NCBI GenBank assembly: GCA_014843695.1
Contig: CM026403.1
Span: 1,616,460 to 1,680,459 of the forward strand
Source of the DNA: Archivesica marissinica
Lineage: Eukaryota > Mollusca > Bivalvia > Venerida > Vesicomyidae
Direction of reading: 5' to 3'
DNA length: 64,000 nucleotides
In this document: one piece after another, positions 51,367 to 61,777 of the stretch
Position numbering within the stretch: position 1 is the first letter of the stretch
Layout of the letters: each line of letters opens with the position of its first letter
Notes under the pieces: generated by a model
Told to the model about the DNA's origin: nothing
Database searches by the model: none
The model's input: only the letters and a program-made list of their open reading frames with translations
Program-made: the position numbers and the translations under genes

Positions 51367-51644
51367 CAAGTGCATTTTGAATATAATGCGGTAACATGTA
51401 AGTGGAACAGCAGTATTAGGGACAACTTTCGAAGCGGACAGATTGCGACATTTCCAGATTCTAATCACTTAGCAGATGGTATTGATGTTTCACAGCGTAA
51501 CTCGATTGATGGTGTTTTGAATAATTTTACGAATGCCGTCCGCGAAGTTACTGATCCATTATTTTCAAAATGTTTTAGAAATAAATGAGTTAGTTCCTTT
51601 TCTAACACTTCTATTGTTAGCCATGCTGAATGGTTCGATATAGC

Positions 51645-51883
51645 CGTTTCGTGATAGCGCAGTGGATGCGCGTTCGCTTCAGGTGCGAAAGGTCCGGAGT
51701 TCGAGCCCCACTGGAGCCGTTACGATTGTGCCCTTAGGCAAGGCATTTAAATTCCACGTTGCCTCTTCTCTCTCCCTCGTGGCGATGGATTCCATCAGGA
51801 ATGAGGTCTCGAGAGTGATTTATATAAGTTGAAATAACTTGTTTCGCAATCGAGCTCAAATAAATTTGTATAATAAAAAAAAA
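51645..51883 (+). mobile_element. SINE-C inserted in the old LINE
   Basis: Head TTCGTGATAGCGCAGTGGAT, tail AATTTGTATAATAAAAAAAA. GTTCGATA flanks both sides as a probable target duplication. Confidence 0.92.
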
Positions 51884-52082
51884 AGTTCGATACTAAGTAC
51901 ACACAGGCTAAGCATGTGTATTTAGATGCATTGCTTGTTTTTATAATGGTAGACCTGATGTCAGTAGAGAACAATTATGTCAATGCAAAAAGGTATATAA
52001 AGATACATGCCAAATGAAGAATAGAGCTTCTGACCTGAAGAAACTTTCAGATATATAAGTGACTTTACGAAATTGCAAGCAT

Positions 52083-52667
52083 AAACCAGGTCTTTCCTCC
52101 ACTACGTGCACGTCGTGACCTAGACACAGCTCACAACAGGAATATGGTTCAAGGACTTCGCTGACAGAAGACGCGCCATCGGAATAGCGTGACTGTACAT
52201 TTACATACAGAATACCATTCGACTAACTTACCTAGTTGGCGAGACAGCACCACTTAGTGCTGGAGACGACGGATAGCTGGTTCTTTTTAGCCGGCTCCTT
52301 CAATGGGAGCGATTTCCTTCAAAGAAGACGGTGGGACGCAGACTTCTTGATGGCGTGAGGACCCCAGCGAAGAAACCGGAACCAGTATTGCTGTTGTGAG
52401 CTGACAAATAGTGGAGGATGTGGCCCTAAAAGGGACCCCTTCGAAAGAGGATACAGGACTTGTTACTCTGAGAAGAACGAAGATGCCTTCCCAGTTGTCT
52501 ACATAAACAACTTAGATGTCTACATAAACAACTTAGATGTCTACATAAACAACTTAGATGTCTACATAAACAACTTAGATGTCTACATAAACAACTTAGA
52601 GAAACCGGTCGCCCAGGTGCCTCGGCGGAGGCGACTATAAAGAAAACTACTACTACTACTGTAAGCA
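52083..52667. mobile_element. Unclassified insertion with an (ACT)n tail
   Basis: Bounded by AAGCATA on both sides (52078-52084 and about 52663-52669) within LINE sequence. It contains CTCACAACAGGAATATGG and CTGTTGTGAGCTG in opposite orientation, a 21-bp tandem array, and ends AAGAAAACTACTACTACT. No ORF was recognised. Confidence 0.65.
52495..52600. repeat. 21-bp tandem array, 5 copies
   Basis: Unit TTAGATGTCTACATAAACAAC; lies inside the unclassified insertion. Confidence 0.95.
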
Positions 52668-53018
52668 TACACAGTTTTGGAAGGACAGCAACAATAATAA
52701 GAAAGTAAATAAAGCTAGAGTTTTACTAGAACAATTTTATAATTATTGTTCTACACTAGGAGATGATATTTTTCAATGTACTAATGACGAAGCAGAATCC
52801 TTTGAGTCCTTACCCTGGAATATAACCATGTCCAACAACTATTCACTGTGGATCAGTGTTCATTTGATATAGATTATGAATAACTTACAGATAAGATAAG
52901 ATAATAACACATGTATGTGTGAAAATGTCATTTAAATTGAATGACAAATGTCACTCGCCTTAAACGTCGCTTTATTTTTGCAAATAAGTAATAACATAAT
53001 CCATTTGTAGCAATAACA

Positions 53019-53310
53019 GACGGATCTGTAGTCCAGTGGTAACACACTGGACTGGTAATCCAGGGATCGCAGGTTCGATCCATCCCCCGTCTGACCCTAA
53101 TAAAATTAACAGTCTTTCAGATGGGACGTTAAACCGATGTCTCGCGTCGGTGCTTTACACCGTACACGTAAAAGAACCAGAGGAGACTCTGGAATGGGTC
53201 TCTGTCTGTATCATTGCACTATCCTCCAAAAATCTAAAATGACTAATCTCTTCAGGAGGCGTCGTTCATATGGGCAACCGGTAGCGACGATAAATAAACG
53301 TAAAACACAC
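53019..53310 (+). mobile_element. SINE-A, reference full-length copy
   Basis: Flanked by perfect 14-bp repeats TTGTAGCAATAACA (53005-53018 and 53311-53324), so the 292-bp element is exactly delimited: start GACGGATCTGTAGTCC, end ATAAACGTAAAACACAC. It carries a 4-base CATC duplication at the B-box. Confidence 0.96.
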
Positions 53311-53598
53311 TTGTAGCAATAACAATTTAGATAATACTGATTGTTGTTCTGATGAATTAGATGAACCTATTACAAGTGATGAGATCCTCTCTGCAGTTAA
53401 GATGCTTAAAACTGGAAAAGCCACAGGAAGCGATTCTCTATTAAATGAATATTTTATTGAGTGTATTGATATGTTATGATCTCATTTATTTGATATACTT
53501 AATGCAATTATTACTTCTGGATTTGTCCCTGAAAACTGGAGTGAAGGTGTCATCATACCTGCACCTAAAAAGGGTGACGCAAATTGTGTAAATAATTA

Positions 53599-53795
53599 TG
53601 TATAGGATATAAGCCGAAAACGTTTGAGGCTTATATCTTACTTAAAACACACACTTATATAACAAGATCCTATTATTAAAATTGTTAATTTCGTAGGATT
53701 TAATATAATACGTTAGCCTTTTGACAGCAGTCCAATATTATTAATAATGGACTGTAAATACAAAGATGGGAGGTCAAGAAAGTGTTTTAAGGAGG
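53599..53795 (+). repeat. P element with internal deletion, inside the RT domain
   Basis: Inserted between NNY and the GIT motif of the LINE. The large palindrome is collapsed to ATAAGCCGAAAACGTTTGAGGC, i.e. both inner arms are deleted. Confidence 0.88.
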
Positions 53796-54144
53796 AATAA
53801 ATTATTTACCACTATATTGAACAATTAGGAAAATTGACCCTTTTGTTGAAGAATCCATTTAACATTCCGTAATGGTGAATATATTGAACAAACGAATTGA
53901 ATACTTTTGTGAGAATAACAGTAACATTTCTGATGCACACTTCGGATTTAAGAAGTGTCGTTCTACTGTTGATGCAATGTTTGTGTTATTATCCATTGTA
54001 CAGAACTATTTAAATAACAATACGCGATTGTATGTCTGCTATGTAGACTTAAAATGTTGTTTTGACAGCATATGTAGACATGCTTTTAAGGTATAAACTT
54101 ATAATCCGGTATCCAAGGACAGTTATTGCGTGTGATAAGAGAAT

Positions 54145-54178
54145 GATATAAGCTGAAAACGATCCAATATGTCAACTA
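54145..54178 (+). repeat. P element stub left of the captured exon 7 fragment
   Basis: ATATAAGCTGAAAACGATCC followed by AATATGTCAAC, then the exon 7 sequence begins. Confidence 0.8.
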
Positions 54179-54377
54179 TAACAGCGGTATGATAGATTTG
54201 GATCATCTCAGTGAAGAAATAAAGGTAGTTATATGTGGGATCTCTTTGATTGATTTATTAATCTATCTGGGTTCCTACTATAGGTTATACATTCTCGTGT
54301 CCAGTTCTCACCAACGCGAGAAGAAATACACCACGTTAGCAGTATACAACATGTTAATAGTACTAGTTATGAAAACC
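54178..54377 (+). pseudogene. Exon 7 and intron fragment of the class V gene, relocated
   Basis: Reverse complement of 26557-26757. It holds most of exon 7 (TATTACAGCGGTATG-type start, encoding SGMIDLDHLSE) and about 150 bp of the following intron, including GGTAGTTATATGTGGGATCT. It has point differences and small indels. It lies between a P stub and a P element, in the RT region of the old LINE. Confidence 0.9.
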
Positions 54378-54381
54378 AATT

Positions 54382-54680
54382 ACGTATAGGATATAAGCCG
54401 AAAACGATCCAATATGTAAACTATTGGACTGTGTGGCGCGTAACGTCGAAGACAGTACCAATATTTTACATAATGGATCCGTTTGATGCTTATATCTTAC
54501 TTAAAACACACACTTATATACACTTATATAACAAGATCCTACTAATTTAAATTGTTAATTTCGTGCATATACGCCTAGTACATGTATTTAGTATAATACT
54601 CTGGCATTTTGACAGCAGTCCAATATTAATAATAATGGAATGCAAGTACAAAGGTATGACGTCACGACAATGTTTTAATT
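54382..54680 (+). repeat. P element copy right of the captured fragment
   Basis: TATAGGATATAAGCCGAAAA to GACGTCACGACAATGTTTTA, both palindromes present. Confidence 0.9.
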
Positions 54681-55729
54681 ATACTTAAAACGTTGTTTTG
54701 AGAGCATATGTAGACTTGCTTTTTTTATTGTATAAATTTATAATACCGATATCCAATGAACATTATTACGTGTGATAAGAGACATGTACATTAAAGTGAA
54801 ATCATGCGTAAAGCATTGTAGTAAGTATTCAGATTAGTTCGAGTATGCGGTTGGATTACGTCAAGGGGGTGTAATTTCTCCGACTTTATTCTCTTTATTC
54901 ATTGAAGAATTTGGTTTAAACATATTTATGTTCTATAATGTACAAGGTTATTTACAACAACTGAAATAAGGAATTGGACAGTTGAAGACTGTGAAGTGTA
55001 TCTGGAGATAATGTTAATTCTGGTCTGCAAATCGATGATATTGTTTTAACAGCATTGTTATCTGCTGATGACATGGCCATTCTAGGTAAAAGCCCGGAGG
55101 ATCTGCAACATAGTTTAGATCTGTCATATACTTATTGGAACACCTGGGGCTAGAGGTAAATACCATAAAGACCAAAATAATGGTATTCTGAAAGAGAGGA
55201 AGGGTACTTCAAAATGAGGTTTGGTTTTACAATGGTCATGTTATAGAAGTTGTTAATGATTTTAATTATTTAGGAACGTATACTGGTCATTTTCCACTCA
55301 ACCAAGAACAACCTAATCTGAAAGTCATTAAAAGCTCTTAGCGCATTACTATTCCATTGTTCAAAGATTAAGCTAAAGACTAAACTTCTGTGTCATCTTG
55401 TTGACTCTTTTGTTGGCTCTATCCTAAGTTACGGAGCAGAGATATGGGGAGATTCCTAATCAAAAGAATTTGAATGAATCCATTTAGCATTCCGTAAACG
55501 ACTGCTTAATGTTAGACATACTATATGTGTTCTTCGACAGTATATTATGGCGAAGTAGGGAGTTATCCGTTGTATATACATGTATCTCGTTATATTAGAA
55601 TTGTAATATAATGGTGTAAAATCATATATATATATAACAACTGCAGCAATGGGTTCAAAATGTGAAGAAATTGCTGTGTGATTATGGTTTTGCTTATATA
55701 TTTAATGACCACGCTAATTTAGATATATG

Positions 55730-55945
55730 TTATGTTATATTTCGGGTTTTACGCCTGCATCAGCACCATTTTGGGCTATATCGCCGGAGGGCAGTTTACC
55801 TAACAACACCTTTCCTGGGCAGGTTCCAGCGGTTAACCAGTACGTGGGTGCACCAACCTCCGTAAGAAACTGCCAACTTTTTCATATATATGAGACACGG
55901 TCTGAGCGGGTGACTTTAACCACTCGACCACGGAGGTGGACTAAT
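55730..55945 (-). mobile_element. SINE-D inserted in the old LINE
   Basis: Reverse SINE-D body, ending at the A-box complement CCACTCGACCACGGAGG. The middle of the tRNA-like head is deleted. Confidence 0.9.
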
Positions 55946-56299
55946 TAGGATGTAAAACCTTTTCTTGTGTATGTTTTTGAAGCGCATCATTGATTGTTTT
56001 GTTCAGCAATGGCATGTTTCTGTAGATAATAGTCCTGTTTTTGAAACATATGGACAATGTAAGATCGAGTATGGTAGGACATTACTTGGATTTGTTAAAT
56101 AATTGTTCGAGATCAGAAATAACCAAATTTGAGTATCTTCTCATTTGCTTAGAATTCAAACATTATGAAGATTCCTGCTAAGCACCGTCGATTATCATGA
56201 AGTGGTGATGAATTGTTGAATGTGTGTCAAGTAGAATGGTGCTCTTGAAGTTACTGGTGATTGTGCTGTAAAATATTGACATCCGAAGAAAGTTTCCTC

Positions 56300-56522
56300 T
56301 TCCTGTACAGGGTGACAAGTCCTGTGATGTAATTACTTCTTGTACAGGGTGACAAATCCTGCGATGTAACTACTTCCTGTACAGGGTGACAAGTCCTGCG
56401 ATGTAACTACTTCCTGTACAGGGTGACACGTCCTGCGATGTAACTACTTCCTGTACAGGATGACAAGTCATGCGATGTAACTTCTTCCTGTACAGGGTGA
56501 CAAGTCCTGCGATGTAACATCT
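56300..56522. repeat. 37-bp tandem array, 6 copies
   Basis: Unit CTTCCTGTACAGGGTGACAA followed by GTCCTGCGATGTAACTA. Confidence 0.95.
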
Positions 56523-56764
56523 TTCGAACGGCTCTTCTTAGGTCACCCTTCTCACTGTTGTCCATCCCACAGCAGCATATAAACGGATCTGGCAGCTTAG
56601 CATCTTGTCGTCTAGGTCGCTCCAGGGTCAGTCCATTCAACCACAACTTCTGTTAAATGAGGCAGTGGTGTTGTAACGTGTGTCCCATGTTGCAAGTTAA
56701 TTGTTATTGTAAAATAAACTTAACAAACAAATATGTAAAGGACATCTAAAGCATACGAAACGTG

Positions 56765-56935
56765 AGCATATAAATCTATCACCTCCATAGATTAGCAGAT
56801 AAGTAAATCACACCCGAGGGCAGAAGATGCGTGCAAAACACGCCAGGCCTCTTTCTTTGCACGCAACTTCAGCCCGAGTGTGGTATTTCCTTATCTGCAA
56901 CTCTTGGAGGTGCTAGATTCACTTTATATAATCAA
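56765..56935. mobile_element. Foldback MITE with about 75-bp arms
   Basis: CACCTCCATAGATTAGCAGA...TGCGTGCAAAACACGCCAGG pairs with AGGCCTCTTTCTTTGCACGC...GCAACTCTTGGAGGTG. Arms are diverged. Confidence 0.8.
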
Positions 56936-57106
56936 TAACCGATATACTAATGTGTTCCTCTCTTCAATAAGCATTACATCAGTAGAATTAACCATTCACA
57001 CTACTAATCAATAACTCGGGTTCGATCAATTTGAAGAAGTGGGTTTCCTCCAGGGACCCATTTTCCTCCCATCCCTACATATAGGCTTTGATACACTCTA
57101 AAGAGA

Positions 57107-57298
57107 CCCTCGAACCGGAAGTATGTGAGATGGTACGGTGGCCACCAAATCGGACAGGTGGGTTTTCTCCGGTTACTCCGGTTTCCTCCCACACGAATGA
57201 CCACATATACGCTTTCATCCGAGCAAACGAGAGTGATTAATACAAGTTGTTAGACCTTGCTTCGCAATCGTTGTAAAATAAATAAAGTTTAAACTTTT
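57107..57298 (+). mobile_element. SINE-B, tRNA head missing
   Basis: Starts CCTCGAACCGGAAGTATGTG, has the central CTCCGGTTACTCCGGTTTCC, tail AATAAAGTTTAAAC. A partial repetition of its central part precedes it at 57035-57105. Confidence 0.9.
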
Positions 57299-57617
57299 AT
57301 TTCGAAATAATAAAATTAATAAAGTATATTCTATATTCAATACCTCCTATAGTACGATCAATAAATAGCTAATTCAGTCTATAAAGGACAAATAACTTAA
57401 TATCGAAATAATGCGCTGTTCCTTTTAACGGACTATTGGCGTATGTTGAAACTAGAGCAAACTTAGACGCATTTACTTCTGTCTTGTCACGAGACGTAGG
57501 TAAGTTTCCAATCTAGTGTCGATAACTTCTACATTCATAAAAGTTTAATTAAATGTAGGCCGTGAAACTAATGACTGATGATGTCATTGACTGCATGTTG
57601 ATGACTTGGGTATTGAT

Positions 57618-57775
57618 CGTTGCTTTAAAGCACAATTAAGCGTTTACTTAATGTGCTGCATTTTGTGAGTGTTGTTTTAAAGCACAATTAAGCGTGTACT
57701 TAATGTTCCGCATTCTGTGATTGTTTTAAAGCACAATTAAGTGTTTACTTAATGTGCTGCATTCTGTGATTGTTG
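57618..57775. repeat. About 52-56 bp tandem repeat, 3 copies
   Basis: Unit TTTAAAGCACAATTAAGCGT then TTACTTAATGTGCTGCATTC and TGTGATTGTTG. Confidence 0.93.
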
Positions 57776-57929
57776 TTTTGTATTTTCATTTTCTTAATTA
57801 TAAATTATGACGATAAAAAGTATAATATTGGAAAATATGTCCACAAACGAACCTGCTTTTGTGAAATTACAATTTGTAAATTACCTCCCTTTGTGGGTAT
57901 TTATTTTAACAAAATCACCAATAACTCGA

Positions 57930-58018
57930 GAAGGGCCGTAACTAATGTTGTTAGAACTTGTGGCCTGACCCGTTTGCCTTTATGTAATGTGTCATGTTTT
58001 GTATTCACATGTACACTA
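57930..58018 (+). mobile_element. LINE 3'-end remnant
   Basis: GAAGGGCCGTAACTAATGTT, TAGAACTTGTGGCCTGACCC, CATGTTTTGTATTCACATGT. Same family as 17740-17862. Confidence 0.6.
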
Positions 58019-58054
58019 GCGGATTCAGGGGGCGCACTTATGTATGCAACTATA

Positions 58055-58272
58055 TGCGAGTAGTAGCGAGTTCGCTTCGGGTGCGAACTGTCCGGAGTTC
58101 GAGCCCCCTGGAGCAGTTACGATTGTGCCCTTAGGCAAGTCATTTAAATTCCAAACGGCCTCTTCTCTCCCTCGTGGCGATGGATTCCATCAGGAATGAA
58201 GTCTCGAAAGCGAATAATCTAAAGTTGTAAAAACTTGTTTCACAAATCAGCTTAAAATAAATGTGCACAAAC
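58055..58272 (+). mobile_element. SINE-C copy, 5' end shortened
   Basis: Starts GAGTAGTAGCGAGTTCGCTT, B-box GGAGTTCGAGCCCCCTG, tail AAATAAATGTGCACAAACT. Confidence 0.9.
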
Positions 58273-58384
58273 TATGTAGACAGGTTGGCTAATATAATAA
58301 TATAATGTTCTAATATTATAGCGATTTTGCAGTTTCGTCGAATAGCTTGTGTAGTTCGGGGAACGTATAGAACCATAAGTCTTA

Positions 58385-58535
58385 TAAAACATTGCCTATC
58401 TCGATTGTGAAACAAGGCATTACAACTTTATAGTAATTGCTCTCGCTGGACGTCATCCCTGATGGAATATATCACCATGGGGAGAAAGAAGTGGCAATGT
58501 GGAATTTAAGTACCTTGCCCAAGGGCACAATCACC
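58385..58535 (-). mobile_element. SINE-C 3' part
   Basis: Reverse body with TGCCCAAGGGCACAATCACC (plus view). The tRNA-like head was lost or replaced by the adjacent SINE-A. Confidence 0.82.
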
Positions 58536-58550
58536 AGTCCTTTCACATAC

Positions 58551-58838
58551 AGACGGATCTATTGTCTAGTGGTAACACGCTGGACCGGTAATCCAGGGAT
58601 CGCAGGTTCGATCCCCCGTCTGACCCTAATAATATTAACAGTATTTCAGATGGGAACCTTAAACCGAGGTCTCGTGTCGGTACTTTACACCGTGCACGTA
58701 AAAGAACCAGAGGAGACTCTGGAATGTGTCTCTGTCTGTATCATTGCACTATCCTCCACAATCTAAAATGACTAATCTCTTCAGGAGGCGTCGCTCATAT
58801 GGGCAACCGTAGCGACGATAAATACACGTAAAACACAA
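58551..58838 (+). mobile_element. SINE-A copy
   Basis: CAGACGGATCTATTGTCTAG to ATAAATACACGTAAAACAC. The A-box has changed to TTGTCTAGTGG. Confidence 0.94.
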
Positions 58839-58839
58839 A

Positions 58840-59595
58840 TCATTTCACTTCTGACACAGACAAGCTACCACTTAGTTATCATGCATTATACCTAGTCCAA
58901 ACAGACTAGGAATCAATCGACAAAAAGACTAATACCATATCAAAATTAACCATCGCATTGTGAAATCAATGATCTGCGACTGTTACCCCGATTGTAAGTG
59001 CAATGTCTGTTTGGAGCACTGTCTATATTAATTAAGAATTTATCTCAAATATAATAATAATATAATCCTACAAAACAATAACCTATTTACTCGTATTGTT
59101 GTGAATTAGTTTTGTGAAAAGGTCTACATTTAGAATTAAGTTCGGCCATGAACATATGATTTATGAGGGCCATAGCTTGATCGTGCGACAAGGATAGTAC
59201 ATATTGTGGATGCCTTATCGGTCTCTGTTAACACGCAACGGGTATCTATGTCACTGATTGATATGTCAATTAGAATGTTGATCATGATACCACTAAACGA
59301 CCTTGTGTTCTGACGTCACAGATCGAACATGGTGATAGCGTGTCAGTTTGGCTAAATACAGATCATATATAGCGATATTTTGATCAATCTCTTTAATCTG
59401 ACATTGATTGGGCGCGAAATCTGAATTTGTAATATATACTACATCATGTTCTCTAATCAATATACACAGTTTGCATCGGATGGGTTCAAGACATTCATAT
59501 CCTCTAGCTTCCGATTTAATCCATTTGTTCTTGTATATTAATGCATGATGTAAATATTGATAGAATAAAATATGTTTAAACTAAGACATTCATAT
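58840..59595. other. No feature recognised
   Basis: Unique-looking sequence; no ORF or repeat supported. Confidence 0.4.
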
Positions 59596-59599
59596 AATG

Positions 59600-60108
59600 T
59601 TGTGCCTCCGTGACCAAGTAGCTAACATTGTTGACCTCGTACGACTTGCCATTCACCGATGTAGGCTTCGAATCGCCGGTGACTGGGGTGTCAAATTGTG
59701 TGTTTTGCGTTTATTTATCGTCGCTACCGGTTGCCCATATGAGCGACGCCTCCTGAAGAGATTAGTTATTTTAGATTTTGGAGGATAGTGCAATGATACA
59801 GACAAAGACCCATTCTAGAATCTCCTCTGGTTCTTTTACATGCACGGTTTAAAGCACCGACACGAGACCTCGGTTTAACGTCCCATCTGAAAGACTGTTA
59901 ATTTTATTAGGGTCAGACGGGCGATCGAACCTGGTGTCACATTATTTCGAGTGAGGAACTTAATTAGCCAGCCGATGGTCGGTAGTTCTATCCGTGTGCA
60001 CGTCCGGACCTGAAATACTGTCCGAAGAAGTAAATGGGATCGTCCCTCACCAATGATAGCCATATCACGTAAGCTGTAGGGGGCGACTTTAAGCCCATAA
60101 ACAAACAT
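59600..60108 (+). mobile_element. SINE-E split by a SINE-A
   Basis: SINE-E head at 59600-59696 (GTGCCTCCGTGACCAAGTAG, B-box AGGCTTCGAATCGCC) and body at 59936-60108 (CGTCCGGACCTGAAATACTG). The intervening SINE-A is flanked by GGTGTCA on both sides. Confidence 0.8.
59697..59935 (-). mobile_element. SINE-A inserted in SINE-E
   Basis: Reverse SINE-A, tail GTGTTTTGCGTTTATTTATC, truncated in the B-box (GGGCGATCGAACCTGG). Confidence 0.9.
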
Positions 60109-60109
60109 G

Positions 60110-60275
60110 TAATTATGAATTGTGTGCCACTTTGTTACTCTTAGATACTCATATTGTATTGCTCGATTCGTTTAACATATACATATGAATACAACACATT
60201 ACAAATTAAAGAAAGGCAAACGGATCTGGCCACAAGTTCTAGTAACATTAGTTACGGCCCTTTGCTATGGCCTAT
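60110..60275 (-). mobile_element. LINE 3'-end remnant
   Basis: Reverse of the 57930 family: AAAGGCAAACGGATCTGGCC, ACAAGTTCTAGTAACATTAG, TTACGGCCCTT. Confidence 0.6.
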
Positions 60276-60389
60276 TCTTGCATGTTCGTTGTAGGAGGTT
60301 CAATCCGACACAGTAAATCGTATCTACTATGAATGGTTTCTTATATGTTTGTATTTTTGGAACGACGTTTAAGGTTCGTTTTTTTTATA

Positions 60390-60558
60390 CAAATTTATTT
60401 TAGCTCGATTGCGAAACAAGTTATTTCAACTTATATAAATCACTCTCGAGACCTCATTCCTGATGGAATCCATCGCCATGAGGGAGAGAGAAGAGGCAAC
60501 GTGGAATTTAAATGCCTTGCCTAAGGGCACAATCGTAACGGCTCCAGTGGGGCTCGAA
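60390..60558 (-). mobile_element. SINE-C, head truncated
   Basis: Reverse tail AAATTTATTTTAGCTCGATT to GGCTCCAGTGGGGCTCGAA, where the B-box is cut. Confidence 0.92.
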
Positions 60559-60770
60559 GCTTCGTTTATTTCTCATCTTAGTTGGCAAGCGGGTGGAGGC
60601 TGTCCCATTATTATGAGATGACTCTATTACGCTGGATACAAGCAAAGTTATATGGTGAATTATACTATAATTATACAATTCAATGCATCACATAAACGTG
60701 CTTGTTTTCAGTGTAATACAGCCATCACATATTTTCTTATATGTCCACATACAACATAGGTCCGCCGTAT

Positions 60771-61015
60771 ACTATAGCCGAGTGTTTAAGTTCGTTGACT
60801 TCCAAAATCACTTACAATCATCAATGTAGGTTCGAATCCCACTGGTTTATCGAATTATTTCATGGGAAGAAATTATCCAGCTGGCTTGTGGAAGGCCGGT
60901 GGATATACCCGGGTACATGTACGTGCCTGAAATAATGTTCATTGGGGGCACCCGTGATCTTCCTCCACCACTACTAGATAAAACAGCTAGACAATGACCT
61001 AAGCTGTGCGACGTA
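60771..61015 (+). mobile_element. SINE-E copy
   Basis: tRNA-like head CTATAGCCGAGTGTTTAAGT and B-box GTAGGTTCGAATCCCACTGG. Body TTATCCAGCTGGCTTGTGGA. Confidence 0.82.
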
Positions 61016-61127
61016 AAACACAACAATCAACATTTGTGTCAGTGTACTTTGGAGTGGTGGATAGTCATGCGTTTACTGTTATTGATGGATCAGTATTGAC
61101 ACACACGAAACAACTACTCGATGCTGT

Positions 61128-61664
61128 TCATAGTTTCTCACTGTCTTCACAAATCTGTTCCTTCATATGTATCACGAGCTCCTGAATGACAATCTTCGGA
61201 ATAACTGTTTGTTGATCCGTTATCTCGTTAGTATCATCTTGGTTCATCCAATTAATATGCCTTAAGCCTCTCCATTTCGACATGGCTCTGAAGTGTGTAT
61301 TGGCAATCGATGCATATTTCGGATAGATCTCGATTACTCCAGAATTCTTTGGCAGATATAGGATATGTGACAGGCCGATGAGAATATCAGTTCGTGATAT
61401 CAAGTCAATTTATTCCACCATACTGAGCTTGTCTAGTTCACCGTTCACAACGGTTCGATCATCTGCTTCTTTCACCGCCTTCCACACGTCCTCTTCGTTG
61501 GCGATTCTTCGAGCCGTATAGCCCGTAGGATTTCTAGGATGAGCGATATAATGGCGCCTCCAAATGATTGTCATTCGTAATCCCTTACAATTCATAACAT
61601 GATCATCTTCAACTTCAAATCTAGATAATACAAAATGGCGATATTTGTTGACAAATCGTCCGCG
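61128..61664 (-). pseudogene. GT61 / EOGT-like glycosyltransferase fragment with internal stop
   Basis: Predicted remnant of a glycosyltransferase family 61 enzyme (EGF-domain O-GlcNAc transferase-like, normally in the ER/secretory pathway). The minus-strand frame reads FVNKYRHFVLSRFEVEDDH, LRMTIIWRRHYIAHPRNP, RRIANEEDVWKAVKEAD and, after a TAA at 61410-61412, ISRTDILIG, LSHILYLPKNSGVIEIYP, MSKWRGLRHINW, ending at 61128. The stop stands where family members usually have a Gln. About four to five residues of the MHGAG motif between LIG and LSH are missing, including its conserved His. The frame is closed upstream by TAG at 61665-61667. No intact upstream exon was found. Confidence 0.8.
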
Positions 61665-61777
61665 CTATGTTCATCTATATGACTGTTATGTCCAAAGCCA
61701 CTCCATACCATGTTTCCATATTGTACAGGATCGCTCAAGCTTGCTGCTCTGATCGGAACGTCGAACAAAATCTACCA

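Larger units (their letters stand above)
49370..56290 (+). mobile_element. Old LINE copy broken by nested insertions
   Basis: Pieces in order: endonuclease end (49370-49565: CLRIVNGILHED, SVIDYLL), linker region (50930-51097, 51367-51640, 51885-52080, 52668-52860), RT start (53325-53598: ILSAVKMLKTGKATGSDSLL, VIIPAPKKGDANCVNNY), RT core (53796-54142: ILNKRIEYFCEN, DAHFGFKKCRSTVDAM, CYVDLKCCFDSI), motif B and C (54690-55560: RQGGVISPTLFSLF, LLSADDMAILGKSPEDLQ) and the C-terminus (55960-56250). Numerous stops. Same general type as the LINE at 3.4 kb but a distinct family. Confidence 0.85.

Noticed and set aside
10803..59935. True tRNA genes at the many A-box/B-box pairs
   Set aside because: Each is followed by a fixed non-tRNA body and tail and repeated as a unit, so they are SINE heads; clover-leaf pairing is also poor.
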